A stretch of 9,179 nt of DNA from Candidatus Altimarinota bacterium (GTDB lineage: Bacteria; Patescibacteriota; Gracilibacteria; JAHISY01). A program made the translations under genes and the position numbers. Location of the stretch: NCBI GenBank assembly GCA_023142645.1, contig JAGLJE010000102.1:1-9179 (forward strand), written 5' to 3'. The notes under the pieces were generated by a model. That model made no database searches and was not told the origin of the DNA. It saw only the letters and a list, made by a program, of their open reading frames with translations. The stretch's first letter is position 1; every line of letters begins with the position of its first letter. This document shows positions 1-7,388 of the stretch, piece after piece.

Positions 1-63
1 GCATTTTGGGAGGAGTTAAATCGAGAATTATTTTATCTTCTTTTTTTTTGAATACAAATTTTT
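1..63. other. Short AT-rich flank with no gene called
   Basis: This is the sequence downstream of the lipoprotein stop codon. It contains a run of nine T and a purine-rich GGGAGGAG on the plus strand at about 8-15, but no plausible start codon follows at translation spacing. On the minus strand an ATG at 4-2 could open a gene that lies outside the window, which cannot be judged here. No hairpin followed by a T tract is visible as a terminator for the minus-strand gene. Confidence 0.4.
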
Positions 64-3000
64 TTAATAAATCTTCTCCACTTCCACCTCCTCAAAAAAA
101 TAATCCAAAATCTCCTCATAAGTTTTTCCCTCGCGGGCGAGACCCGCTGCGCCTTTTCCTGAGACCCCTACACCATGTCCGCGCGCATTTCCAGGGCAAC
201 TAAACTCCGTGCCGAGCGCGTTGGAATTTAGACCGCAGCTCCATGGATCTTCGACTTTTTTCACGAATTTGAAATCCTCCGAATCCCACCCTGCCTCTGC
301 AGCGGTTTTTGTAATTCCATCCGAAGAGGTGAAGTAGGGAGTTTTTACCACCGCGTTTTCGAATTTCACCACCAGTCCCTCAGTCGCTTCTACGAATTCG
401 CGGAAGCCGCCGTGAATCTCATAATTGAAACCGAGATACTGCTGAAATTCTGCCGGCGAATCTGAGCCGTTCCACGCTTTCCCGGGAAATTTGCGATGAT
501 TCGGATCGATGTAATAAAGCGCATAACTTCGCGCGAGAATTGCCATCAACTTTTTCTTTTCAATCGGATCACTCGGAGCCGGCTCAGCTATCCCATGAAG
601 ATAAGTTTCCAAAGGCAACTCATTGATTACTGCTAAATTTTCACCAACTCTTCGAATTTCAAGAATTCCCCGAAATTTGTTGTGATTCATGCTTCCATTC
701 CAATTCAGTTTCTCCCAATTTGGAATTTCGAGAATCGTCTCCCCTTCAGGCAACACGCGAAAATATTCGCCGTCATTCATTTTTGAAACTTCGAACGCCG
801 CGAAGTTTCCTCGAAAAAGGGATTGCCCGAATTGCTCAATCGCGAACTCCCCTCCCCCGATTTCCACGCGATTCGACTCGAAGGAAAGTTTGATGCGAAT
901 TGTTGGTTTGGCGTTTCCAATTTCTTCTTCACTCGCAGCAAGCAAATCAGCACTATTTTTTGATTTTGCAGCCGCCTCACTCTGAATTTCAAATTCCTGA
1001 CTTTCTGCCAACTGTTGGCTGTCTGAAGTGAATTGTAAACCGCCTGTAGTGAGCCCTGTCGAACTGCTAACTGTTAACTTTATCGCTCTTCCGCGAATTC
1101 TTCCTAACCCTCTCACGATTGGAATAAAAATTTCAGTCTCGTCTGAGAGTGCGGAATTTTTTCGAACGGTAAATTCAAAAGTCCCCACTTCTCCCGGTAC
1201 GACCGATTCTTCTTTTAGTTTTGCCGGCTGGAGAGGTGAAAGCCAGCTTTCATCCGCGAATGAGGAAAAAACAGCGGGTAGTTTTTGGAGAAGCGTGTCG
1301 CACGAATTCCACACGACATTGCCTGTATTTTCATACGCGAACGAAACGGTGGCGGTTTCATTTTCTTGCAATTCAATCGTCTCCAGTTGCTCGATTAATT
1401 TCCCGGTTAATCGCGGCGGCTCGACTTCAATAATGAAATTAACCGGCGGGAGAGTTTTGATTTTTCCATTAGTAGTTAATTTCGGACGGAGAGTGAGCTG
1501 ATATCTCCCTGCACGCAGCGGCGCAGTCGCGGGAAATTCAATTCGCACACGCGCATCTTTTTTCACCTCTGCTGGTAGTTTCAAATTCTCCGCGGCGAAT
1601 CCCACTCCATCATTCCGTAAAATCTCGAGGCTAAACTGTTCCGGATTCCAATCGAGTTGCGAAGTGTTTTGAAACTCGAGAAAAAGATTTTTCGTCTCTC
1701 CGGGCGCGAGACGAGAATCGAGGTTCGAACTTTTGGCAAGTAGCTCGCCGGAAAAACGCGGTTCGCGAACGGAGATGTGAAACTTCATACCATAATCCGG
1801 CAACGCGAAACTACCTGCCACCGCCGGTCGAAACTCCAGCCAATATCTTCCCGCCCGTTCCGGCGCGTCGAGAGGGAGCGTGAATTTCGCGGTCTCGCCT
1901 GGCGGAGTGTCGGTTTCGAGATGACCGACTTCCACAGAATTCGTAAATAATGAAATTTCCTCGTCTAAAGTTTCGAGAATCATTCGATTCGAACCGGAAG
2001 ATTTCCACGTAAAGTCGGATTTATTCTTAATTTCAATCGATGCTTCTGCCGTTGAATTCGGAGCAAATGGTTGTGGAGGATGCTCCGCACGGAGAAATTC
2101 GTAATCGAGATGTGGTTCCGCGACATTTACCACTGCGAAAAATTTCCGCACATCCTGCCCATCGAAACTCGGAATAATTCCGAAACGATATCTGCCCGGC
2201 TGTGCGCGCGCCTCGACCGGAATTTTAATTCTCACGAAACTACCAGCGCTCACCTGTCGGTCAAGTTGTGCTACGAATTCATTTTCGGAAGCGATACTCG
2301 CACCTTCCCGATTTTTAAAAATTTCGGAACGCGAAATTCGCAGCTTACTGTCCGCTGGCCATGCTTTTTTACCGGAGTTTTTTAGCCGAAATTCAAATAA
2401 TCCAGTTTCGAATGAATCTAAAAAGAGCGGAGAATTGCTTTCAGAAAGGCGGTAGTCGAAATCCGCATTCGAAGTTTTGTTTCCACGCGCATAGTTCATC
2501 GCTCGTGTTGCGATTTCTGCAAGATGAGCCTGCAACTCATCACCTGGACACTCCGTTGCGACCACCTCACGATGACCAATTAGGTTTTTCGTATGCTTAC
2601 CATGCCATGTCGAACTTGCAGAAAGATCGAGAGAATACAAATTCGCAAGTTCACCGAGTAGTTGCTCAGCAGAATCGAGCGCGGCATTCGAAGGTAGCTC
2701 CTCCCTAAAATTACCGATGAAAGAAACTCCAATCGTACCGGTATTTCCGCAAAAAGCATGTGCGCCAATCACGAAATCGCCACCCGATCTCCCCTCATAA
2801 ATATTTCCGAACGAGTCGATCAAAAAGTGATAGCCAATATCTCCCCATGCTCGCCACATTGCGTGGTAATAATAAATCGCGCGCACGGTCGCTTCTACAT
2901 CTTCCGGCGTGAATTCATCGTCGCCGTTCACATCCTTCTCTCCGTCGGTGGCTGTGGAATGAATGACGACTTTGCGGATTTCTTTCGAATATGTCCGCGG

Positions 3001-3666
3001 CCACTGTAGCTCTCGATTTTTCACATCCACGGAAATTAACCGCCCGTCATTTTTAAATTCCGTTGGGTGGTTTCGCTGCCATTCCTCGCAATCTTGATAC
3101 CGCTTGCTCCACGCTTCCCCATTCGATGGGATTGTTGCGATATTCCGTTCGAGAAGATAGTCAGGATTAGCTCCCCAATCCTCGCGGGAAATTATCGACA
3201 AGTCGGTGAGTTGCGCACGCGCAATCGGAATTAACCCACGAGCTAGCTCGTAAGTTAAACTGTTTTTAACAGAAATGTTTTTCGTCTCGATTTCAAAATT
3301 ACTCGCACGGAAACCGGATTCACCCGAAAGCTCAATTTGAAATTCGTATGCCCTCGCGAGAGAGCTAATCGCGAAACCGGAGCATTCTGAATTTTCACAC
3401 TCGATTTCGATCTCATTTTTTTCGAGTTGTCCCGATCCGTCCGCCACTTCGAACCACGCGATAAACGCGATTTCACCTTCTCCGACAGTATGAAATTTCA
3501 CGAAAAAGGAGTTGAATTTCGCGGCAGATTGAATCGGCGAGCTGTAACTCGCGAAATTTTTTCCCGCTGGAATTTCGACTTCGACTTCCGCGAGATTGAA
3601 TTCCCCGCATGCGAATAGCAGGAGCGCGAGTACGAAAACGGCGAAAAGCTTTTTCAAGTTGAACAA
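64..3666 (-). CDS. Secreted (lipo)protein: zinc N-acetylmuramoyl-L-alanine amidase (Amidase_2/PGRP) + four Ig-like repeats + SpoIID/LytB domain
   Basis: A probable envelope-anchored peptidoglycan hydrolase of 1200 residues. Residues 1-20 form a lipoprotein signal (KK, hydrophobic core, LLFAC with Cys20). Residues 21-150 are beta-rich and unrecognised. The Amidase_2/PGRP domain spans about 157-395: REDWGA at 161-166, His236 (IHST), Tyr279 (GDIGYHF), NTGTIGV at 308-314, His365 (GHRE), then Thr371 and Cys373 (TECPG). The zinc ligands and catalytic Tyr and Thr expected in this family are therefore all present. Four Ig-like repeats (about 410-866) each carry N-x5-W (N430, N548, N667, N780), and the first three also have GRY motifs (490, 606, 720). 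They resemble NBR1-type Ig domains. A Ser/Ala/Glu-rich linker (866-920) leads to a SpoIID domain (about 920-1200) with LPLETYLHGIAE, ILARSYALYY and GHGVGVSGKGAAGLA. In SpoIID this domain is a lytic transglycosylase acting on glycan without stem peptides. Here Glu1028 is the candidate acid. The start is TTG; no in-frame ATG or GTG lies between the upstream stop and the signal peptide. Confidence 0.9.
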   Translation of the reverse strand: MFNLKKLFAVFVLALLLFACGEFNLAEVEVEIPAGKNFASYSSPIQSAAKFNSFFVKFHTVGEGEIAFIAWFEVADGSGQLEKNEIEIECENSECSGFAISSLARAYEFQIELSGESGFRASNFEIETKNISVKNSLTYELARGLIPIARAQLTDLSIISREDWGANPDYLLERNIATIPSNGEAWSKRYQDCEEWQRNHPTEFKNDGRLISVDVKNRELQWPRTYSKEIRKVVIHSTATDGEKDVNGDDEFTPEDVEATVRAIYYYHAMWRAWGDIGYHFLIDSFGNIYEGRSGGDFVIGAHAFCGNTGTIGVSFIGNFREELPSNAALDSAEQLLGELANLYSLDLSASSTWHGKHTKNLIGHREVVATECPGDELQAHLAEIATRAMNYARGNKTSNADFDYRLSESNSPLFLDSFETGLFEFRLKNSGKKAWPADSKLRISRSEIFKNREGASIASENEFVAQLDRQVSAGSFVRIKIPVEARAQPGRYRFGIIPSFDGQDVRKFFAVVNVAEPHLDYEFLRAEHPPQPFAPNSTAEASIEIKNKSDFTWKSSGSNRMILETLDEEISLFTNSVEVGHLETDTPPGETAKFTLPLDAPERAGRYWLEFRPAVAGSFALPDYGMKFHISVREPRFSGELLAKSSNLDSRLAPGETKNLFLEFQNTSQLDWNPEQFSLEILRNDGVGFAAENLKLPAEVKKDARVRIEFPATAPLRAGRYQLTLRPKLTTNGKIKTLPPVNFIIEVEPPRLTGKLIEQLETIELQENETATVSFAYENTGNVVWNSCDTLLQKLPAVFSSFADESWLSPLQPAKLKEESVVPGEVGTFEFTVRKNSALSDETEIFIPIVRGLGRIRGRAIKLTVSSSTGLTTGGLQFTSDSQQLAESQEFEIQSEAAAKSKNSADLLAASEEEIGNAKPTIRIKLSFESNRVEIGGGEFAIEQFGQSLFRGNFAAFEVSKMNDGEYFRVLPEGETILEIPNWEKLNWNGSMNHNKFRGILEIRRVGENLAVINELPLETYLHGIAEPAPSDPIEKKKLMAILARSYALYYIDPNHRKFPGKAWNGSDSPAEFQQYLGFNYEIHGGFREFVEATEGLVVKFENAVVKTPYFTSSDGITKTAAEAGWDSEDFKFVKKVEDPWSCGLNSNALGTEFSCPGNARGHGVGVSGKGAAGLAREGKTYEEILDYFFEEVEVEKIY

Positions 3667-3684
3667 TTTTTTTATTCGAAGTTG

Positions 3685-3713
3685 ATTTTGCCAAAAATAT
3701 CATTGCTTCTCAA
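3685..3713 (-). promoter_or_regulatory. Candidate sigma70-type promoter for the amidase-SpoIID gene
   Basis: On the minus strand, TTGAGA (3713-3708, five of six to TTGACA) is followed after exactly 17 bp by CAAAAT (3690-3685, four of six to TATAAT). Transcription would begin near 3678, leaving a leader of only about 12 nucleotides before the TTG start at 3666. It sits in the 97-bp gap between two divergent genes, where a promoter is expected. The assignment rests on consensus matching by eye alone. Confidence 0.35.
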
Positions 3714-3763
3714 CCTAGATTTTTGCTTTCATTCTCTCATGAAATTAAACTGCTTCAGAATTT

Positions 3764-4684
3764 ATGAAATGTAGTGAAGTAATCAAAACCGCGTGGCGAA
3801 TGACAAACAACGAGCGTGGGCTGGTGTGGTATGGTGTCATTCCCGCTTTTTTTGGAACTCTCGTGGGAATTGGCTATCTCGTTTATCAATTTCTCGCATT
3901 TCGATCCTCGCCGTTTTTTGGTGCGAAAGAATTTGATTTCAATAAAATCGAATCGTTTGTGCTCGGTTTCGCGGGTAATCATCCCACCCTTGCGATTCTT
4001 TTCGTCGTTTCGGCGGTGATTGTCGGAATTCTTTACTTTATTCTTCCGCCATTTTGCGAGGGAGGAATCATCGGGCTCACCTCTGCGATTTACAAAAAAA
4101 AGGAAGGCGTGAAATCTAGTGACGGAATCGCAATTGGAGCGCATCATTTTTTGCGAATGTTTGAGTTTCGAATGGTAATCGGCTCATTCGGTTTCATTTA
4201 TTTTTTGACTGTGATTTCGCTCACGATTCGAAAGCTGGGAACTCCCTCATGGTTAGTTTTCTTTCTAGGTTTTATTTTTCTCGCTTCTCTCGTAATGAGT
4301 TTTCTATTTATTTACGCGCAAAATTTTATCGTATTGGAAAATCGCAAACTCATCCCCTCCTTCTCGGGTAGTGCGCAACTTGTTATTTCTAATTTTGGGA
4401 AAACAATTTTGATGTGGCTTTTAATGCTTTTGATTTCGATTCGCGTGGTGATAAATGTGGTACTAATTTTCCTCATCCCCGCTCTCGTCGCTTTTGTTGC
4501 TAATTTTTTTGTGAGCGTGATAGCGTTTACTTTTGGAATTGTGCTCGCGACACTTGTGGGATTCGCGGTAATCTTGCTTGCATCTTATCTCGCAGGAGTG
4601 CTGCATGTTTTTACCACCGCAGCGTGGACGCTCACTTTTTTAAATTTGGATTCCCACCGTGTGGAAAAATTGCTAGAAAAATAA
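3764..4684 (+). CDS. Polytopic membrane protein of unknown function
   Basis: A 306-residue protein with about six membrane segments (roughly 24-45, 76-97, 137-155, 162-186, 214-240 and 243-280, the last possibly two spans). The central loop, CEGGIIGLTSAIYKKKEG (98-115) followed by a region rich in small residues and His, recalls the broad group of bacterial membrane proteins with repeated helix-loop units such as the YciC/DUF975-like and GPDPase-membrane-domain families. That resemblance is loose and gives no function. There is no signal peptide, catalytic motif or transporter signature that I recognise. The ATG is preceded by TGCTTCAGAATTT and has no Shine-Dalgarno sequence. It diverges from the peptidoglycan hydrolase gene and lies 143 bp upstream of the LCP gene on the same strand, so an envelope role is a reasonable guess from context only. 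Confidence 0.8.
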   Translation: MKCSEVIKTAWRMTNNERGLVWYGVIPAFFGTLVGIGYLVYQFLAFRSSPFFGAKEFDFNKIESFVLGFAGNHPTLAILFVVSAVIVGILYFILPPFCEGGIIGLTSAIYKKKEGVKSSDGIAIGAHHFLRMFEFRMVIGSFGFIYFLTVISLTIRKLGTPSWLVFFLGFIFLASLVMSFLFIYAQNFIVLENRKLIPSFSGSAQLVISNFGKTILMWLLMLLISIRVVINVVLIFLIPALVAFVANFFVSVIAFTFGIVLATLVGFAVILLASYLAGVLHVFTTAAWTLTFLNLDSHRVEKLLEK

Positions 4685-4696
4685 AACTTGTATAAA
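4670..4696 (+). promoter_or_regulatory. Weak candidate promoter for the LCP gene
   Basis: TATAAA at 4691-4696 matches the -10 consensus at five of six positions. The only upstream partner is a poor TTGCTA at 4670-4675 with a short 15-bp spacer that overlaps the end of the upstream gene. If used, the transcript would carry a leader of about 125 nucleotides containing the repeat region. Read-through from the upstream gene is an equally good explanation. Confidence 0.18.
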
Positions 4697-4723
4697 AAAA
4701 AATTTGTGAAAAAATGCCCGAAA

Positions 4724-4813
4724 CAAATTCTAAATTCCAATTTTGAAACTCTAAATATTTGGAATTTGTTGTTTGAGATTTATTTGGTGCTTAGTACTTG
4801 GTATTTGGGATTT
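4724..4813. repeat. AT-rich intergenic repeat: inverted repeat plus iterated ATTTGG units
   Basis: An exact 9-bp inverted repeat, AAATTCCAA (4732-4740) and TTGGAATTT (4759-4767), encloses an 18-nt loop. CAAA (4724-4727) and TTTG (4772-4775) extend it after a 4-nt mismatch on each side. Downstream the unit A(T/C)TTGG recurs at 4757, 4782, 4796 and 4803 in the contexts GGAATTT, GGTGCTT, GGTATTT and GGGATTT. The block fills most of the 143-bp spacer before the LCP gene. It could be a fragment of a dispersed intergenic repeat family or simple slippage-derived sequence. No copy occurs elsewhere in this window. Confidence 0.5.
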
Positions 4814-4827
4814 AATCCTTAAATTTA

Positions 4828-6117
4828 ATGCGCAAAATCTCCACAATCATCCGCTGGCTATTAGTAATTATCGGAATTTACATTGTTTTTCAGCTTCTTT
4901 CCGGTTTTTACGCGGTTTTGAATGGAGGTTCGCTTACTGATCTTGTATGGGTTTTTGCAGGAGATTTGCATCAAGACCGCGAGCATCGTACGAATTTTCT
5001 ACTACTCGGAGTGGGCGGTGAGAACCACGACGGTGGCGAATTAACCGACACTTTTTTGATCGCGAGCTATCATCACGATTTCAATACGCTTTCGATGCTT
5101 TCGATTCCGCGCGATTTTTGGGCAAAGGCGGGGGATGGTTTCGGAATGCGCGTGAATAAAATTTACGAGTATGAAAAGAAGCGGTTGAAAGATTCCGAAT
5201 CCGCGCTCGAGTCTGTTTCGAAAGTCGCGAGCGAAATCACAAATTTACCGATTCATTATTTCGCGAAAGTAGATTTCGAGGGATTTACTGACTTGATCGA
5301 TGCGCTCGGCGGTGTGAAAATTTTAGTAGAAGAAGCAATCGATGATCCGTTTTATCCGTGCCCGGATTTACTGAATTTCTGCCCATTCGAAATTTCCGCA
5401 GGAGCGCAAGCTCTTGATGGAGCAACCGCACTGAAATTTGCGCGAAGTCGAAAGACAACTTCCGATTTTGATCGTGCAGAGCGACAACAAAAAATTTTGG
5501 AAGCAATTCGCGAAAAAGCCTTCGAGAAAGAAATTCTCACAAATCCGCGAAAATTAAAACAGCTATGGAATATTTTCAAAGATCGTGTGGAAACAAATCT
5601 CCGTTTCCGCGAAATTATGCGAATCGGAAAAGTCGCGGATGAATTCAACAAACAAAATCTCGCTTCGATTGTTTTGAACGATGAGCCAACTTTCACAGGG
5701 GGAATTTTGTACGCGCCGAACCGTGAAGATTACAACGGTGCGGCGGTGCTGCTGCCGAACGGAAATGATTTCCGAAAAATTCACGCAATCACAGATATTC
5801 TCTTTTTGCATCCGCAAGTGGCTGTGGATCAACTCACGATTGAAGTATTGAATGGGAGCGGAACTCCGCGGTTAGCAGAAAAAGCGGCATATGCGTTGAA
5901 TCGCTACGGTCTAAATACCGCACGGATAAATAATTATCCCGGCGGCACACTCGCGAAAACCACGATTTATTTTTACGACGAAGAAACCACGAGCGAGACA
6001 GCAAAGATTTTGCGGAATTTTACCGGCGGGAAAATTGAATTTGGTCCGGTAGAATTGCGAAAACGCGGTTTCGATCTGACTTTAGTTTTGGGTAAGGACT
6101 GGCGGGGGGTGGAGTGA
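4828..6117 (+). CDS. LCP (LytR-CpsA-Psr) family cell-wall glycopolymer ligase with C-terminal LytR_C domain
   Basis: LCP proteins transfer undecaprenyl-linked glycopolymers (teichoic acids, capsule, arabinogalactan) onto peptidoglycan on the outer face of the membrane. This 429-residue protein has a short cytoplasmic MRK, one membrane anchor (about 8-30) and an LCP domain at about 55-235. Family landmarks are NFLLLGVGG (56-64), Asp74 in LTDTF, Arg95-Asp96 in SIPRD, RVNKIY (108-113), VDFEGFTDLIDALGGV (148-163), LDGATALKFARSR (196-208) and DFDRAERQQ (213-221). These include the Arg and Asp residues that bind the pyrophosphate lipid head group. A LytR_C domain follows at about 334-421 (IEVLNGSG at 338-345, then LAEKAAYALNRYG). 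Cys178 and Cys185 flank a short loop and could form a disulfide outside the cell. Length and domain order are normal for the family. The ATG sits directly before the anchor and has no Shine-Dalgarno sequence. The physiological polymer cannot be read from the sequence. Confidence 0.93.
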   Translation: MRKISTIIRWLLVIIGIYIVFQLLSGFYAVLNGGSLTDLVWVFAGDLHQDREHRTNFLLLGVGGENHDGGELTDTFLIASYHHDFNTLSMLSIPRDFWAKAGDGFGMRVNKIYEYEKKRLKDSESALESVSKVASEITNLPIHYFAKVDFEGFTDLIDALGGVKILVEEAIDDPFYPCPDLLNFCPFEISAGAQALDGATALKFARSRKTTSDFDRAERQQKILEAIREKAFEKEILTNPRKLKQLWNIFKDRVETNLRFREIMRIGKVADEFNKQNLASIVLNDEPTFTGGILYAPNREDYNGAAVLLPNGNDFRKIHAITDILFLHPQVAVDQLTIEVLNGSGTPRLAEKAAYALNRYGLNTARINNYPGGTLAKTTIYFYDEETTSETAKILRNFTGGKIEFGPVELRKRGFDLTLVLGKDWRGVE

Positions 6118-6160
6118 GCGTGTGATGTGCAACGCGCGTTTAAACTAAAACCTTTTTCAT

Positions 6161-6210
6161 AATTTTTTAGTCGTTAAAAGTCTAATGACATTCTTGATAA
6201 CTAAAAAATT
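6161..6210. terminator. Possible bidirectional terminator hairpin between convergent genes
   Basis: An exact 11-bp inverted repeat, AATTTTTTAGT (6161-6171) and ACTAAAAAATT (6200-6210), lies between the stops of the LCP and GT4 genes. Inside it is a smaller stem, GTCGTTA (6170-6176) with TAATGAC (6183-6189), containing one G.U pair and a 6-nt loop. The placement suits a shared terminator. The outer stem is almost all A/T with a 28-nt loop, and neither strand shows a clean T tract directly after the stem, so it is not a textbook intrinsic terminator. The rest of the 128-bp gap shows only the palindrome AACGCGCGTT at 6131-6140. Confidence 0.28.
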
Positions 6211-6245
6211 AACGAAATGTGATTTTACCCCTCCCTGCACAAAAG

Positions 6246-7373
6246 TCAATTTCCTAAAACCTCTCTGTAGATATTTAAAGTTTTTTCTGTCATCTCTCGC
6301 CACGAGAAATCCAGCACCCGTTTCAATCCGTTTTCGACCAACCGCTTCCGTAAACTTTCGTCTTCCCAGACTTTTTGAATCTTCGCCGCCATTTCTTCCA
6401 CATTTTTCGGATCAAAAAATTCCGCATTTTTTTCTCCGCAAACTTCTGGAATCGAAGAAGAATTACTAGCAACTACCGGAATTCCGCAGCTCATCGCTTC
6501 AAGTGGAGGCAGTCCGAAACCTTCATAAAAACTTGGAAAAACAAAAACGCGCGCATTTTGGTACAACTGCCGCAAATCTTCATCCGAAACAAGTCCGATG
6601 AAAACTACGATTTTTTCGAGATTTAATTCCTTCACTTTTGCAAAAATCTCGGGAGCGTAAACAGGGTTTTCCTTTCCGGTAATCACGAGTTCGCCTTTCC
6701 ACAGTGTTTCCCGCAATTTATCAATCGCTTCCAACATCCCGAGAATATTTTTGTGGTCTCGCCACACACCGGCATAGAGGAGATAATTTTTTGAAATACC
6801 AAATTTTTTCTCAAGTTGTTTTCGCGAAAGCTCAGTTGGCGTTGCCGGTATGAATTCTCGTCCCACCCCATTCCACACCACTTTAATTTTTTTCGCGGGA
6901 GTTCCCAGCAAATGCTGCAAATCATTTTTCGTGTTTTCCGAAACGGAGATGATTTTTCGTGCGCGTTTTACTCCTCGTTTCAAAACGAGATTGTAAGCCA
7001 TTCGATGAACAAAGTCGTTCATTTTTTTTCCGGGGAAAAACGAAAGCGTGAGATCGTGGATTGTAGTTACGAATTTTCCACGATAAAGAAGTGGAGAATT
7101 AAAATGCGTGAAATGCATTAAATCAAGCTTTTCTGAATTTAATTTTTGCAGAAATCTCGTCTGTTCTGCGAGGGAATAGTGGGGCGCGTCAGCTTTCACC
7201 GCATGAAAATTAGAGGCTGGTGGAACGAAGTTTTCGAATTCCTCCGAATTCAAGAAGCAAACAAACTCATCCTCAGAATCCAGTTTCGCGAGATGGCGAA
7301 TCAATTCGAAAGTGTACCTCCCGATTCCGGTAAACCCATTCGAATACATTCGAGCATCGATACCGATTTTCAT
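6246..7373 (-). CDS. Family 4 glycosyltransferase (GT-B fold)
   Basis: A cytoplasmic, probably membrane-associated retaining glycosyltransferase that transfers a sugar from a nucleotide donor to a lipid-linked or saccharide acceptor. The 375 residues begin with [10 protein letters not shown] and the glycine loop GFTGIGRYT (13-21), the usual N-terminus of this mannosyltransferase-like subgroup. The HFTHFNSP (87-94) and [11 protein letters not shown] (104-114) motifs belong to the N-lobe. The C-lobe carries VWNGVGREF (166-174), [10 protein letters not shown] (200-209), VFIG (257-260) and the donor-binding E-x7-E signature EGFGLPPLE (Glu284, Glu292) followed by [20 protein letters not shown] (294-313). 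No membrane span is present. It is 15 bp downstream of the transporter gene and probably the last gene of that operon; the LCP gene converges on it. Donor, acceptor and polymer are not predictable from sequence. Length is typical. The start has no Shine-Dalgarno sequence but is preceded by TGCTTCA six bases before ATG. Confidence 0.92.
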   Translation of the reverse strand: MKIGIDARMYSNGFTGIGRYTFELIRHLAKLDSEDEFVCFLNSEEFENFVPPASNFHAVKADAPHYSLAEQTRFLQKLNSEKLDLMHFTHFNSPLLYRGKFVTTIHDLTLSFFPGKKMNDFVHRMAYNLVLKRGVKRARKIISVSENTKNDLQHLLGTPAKKIKVVWNGVGREFIPATPTELSRKQLEKKFGISKNYLLYAGVWRDHKNILGMLEAIDKLRETLWKGELVITGKENPVYAPEIFAKVKELNLEKIVVFIGLVSDEDLRQLYQNARVFVFPSFYEGFGLPPLEAMSCGIPVVASNSSSIPEVCGEKNAEFFDPKNVEEMAAKIQKVWEDESLRKRLVENGLKRVLDFSWREMTEKTLNIYREVLGN

Positions 7374-7388
7374 TTGAAATGAAGCAAT

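Noticed and set aside
6..203. Plus-strand open frame preceded by GGGAGGAG-like purines
   Set aside because: The start is a TTG inside the purine run rather than downstream of it, and the frame is antisense to the conserved SpoIID C-terminus.
1028..1501. Open frame of 157 codons on the plus strand opposite the Ig-repeat region
   Set aside because: It is antisense to a well-supported gene, has a low-complexity translation with no recognisable motif, and no ribosome binding site. Such shadows are expected here.
3723..3751. TTGCTT-17-TAAACT as a plus-strand promoter for the membrane protein
   Set aside because: Only three and four of six consensus matches; too weak to list as a feature although the position is suitable.
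3755..4147. 130-codon minus-strand frame opposite the membrane protein
   Set aside because: Highly charged shadow of a hydrophobic gene, with no domain features.
6131..6145. Overlapping palindromes AACGCGCGTT and GTTTAAAC after the LCP stop
   Set aside because: Short palindromes with no T tract or second copy; probably chance.
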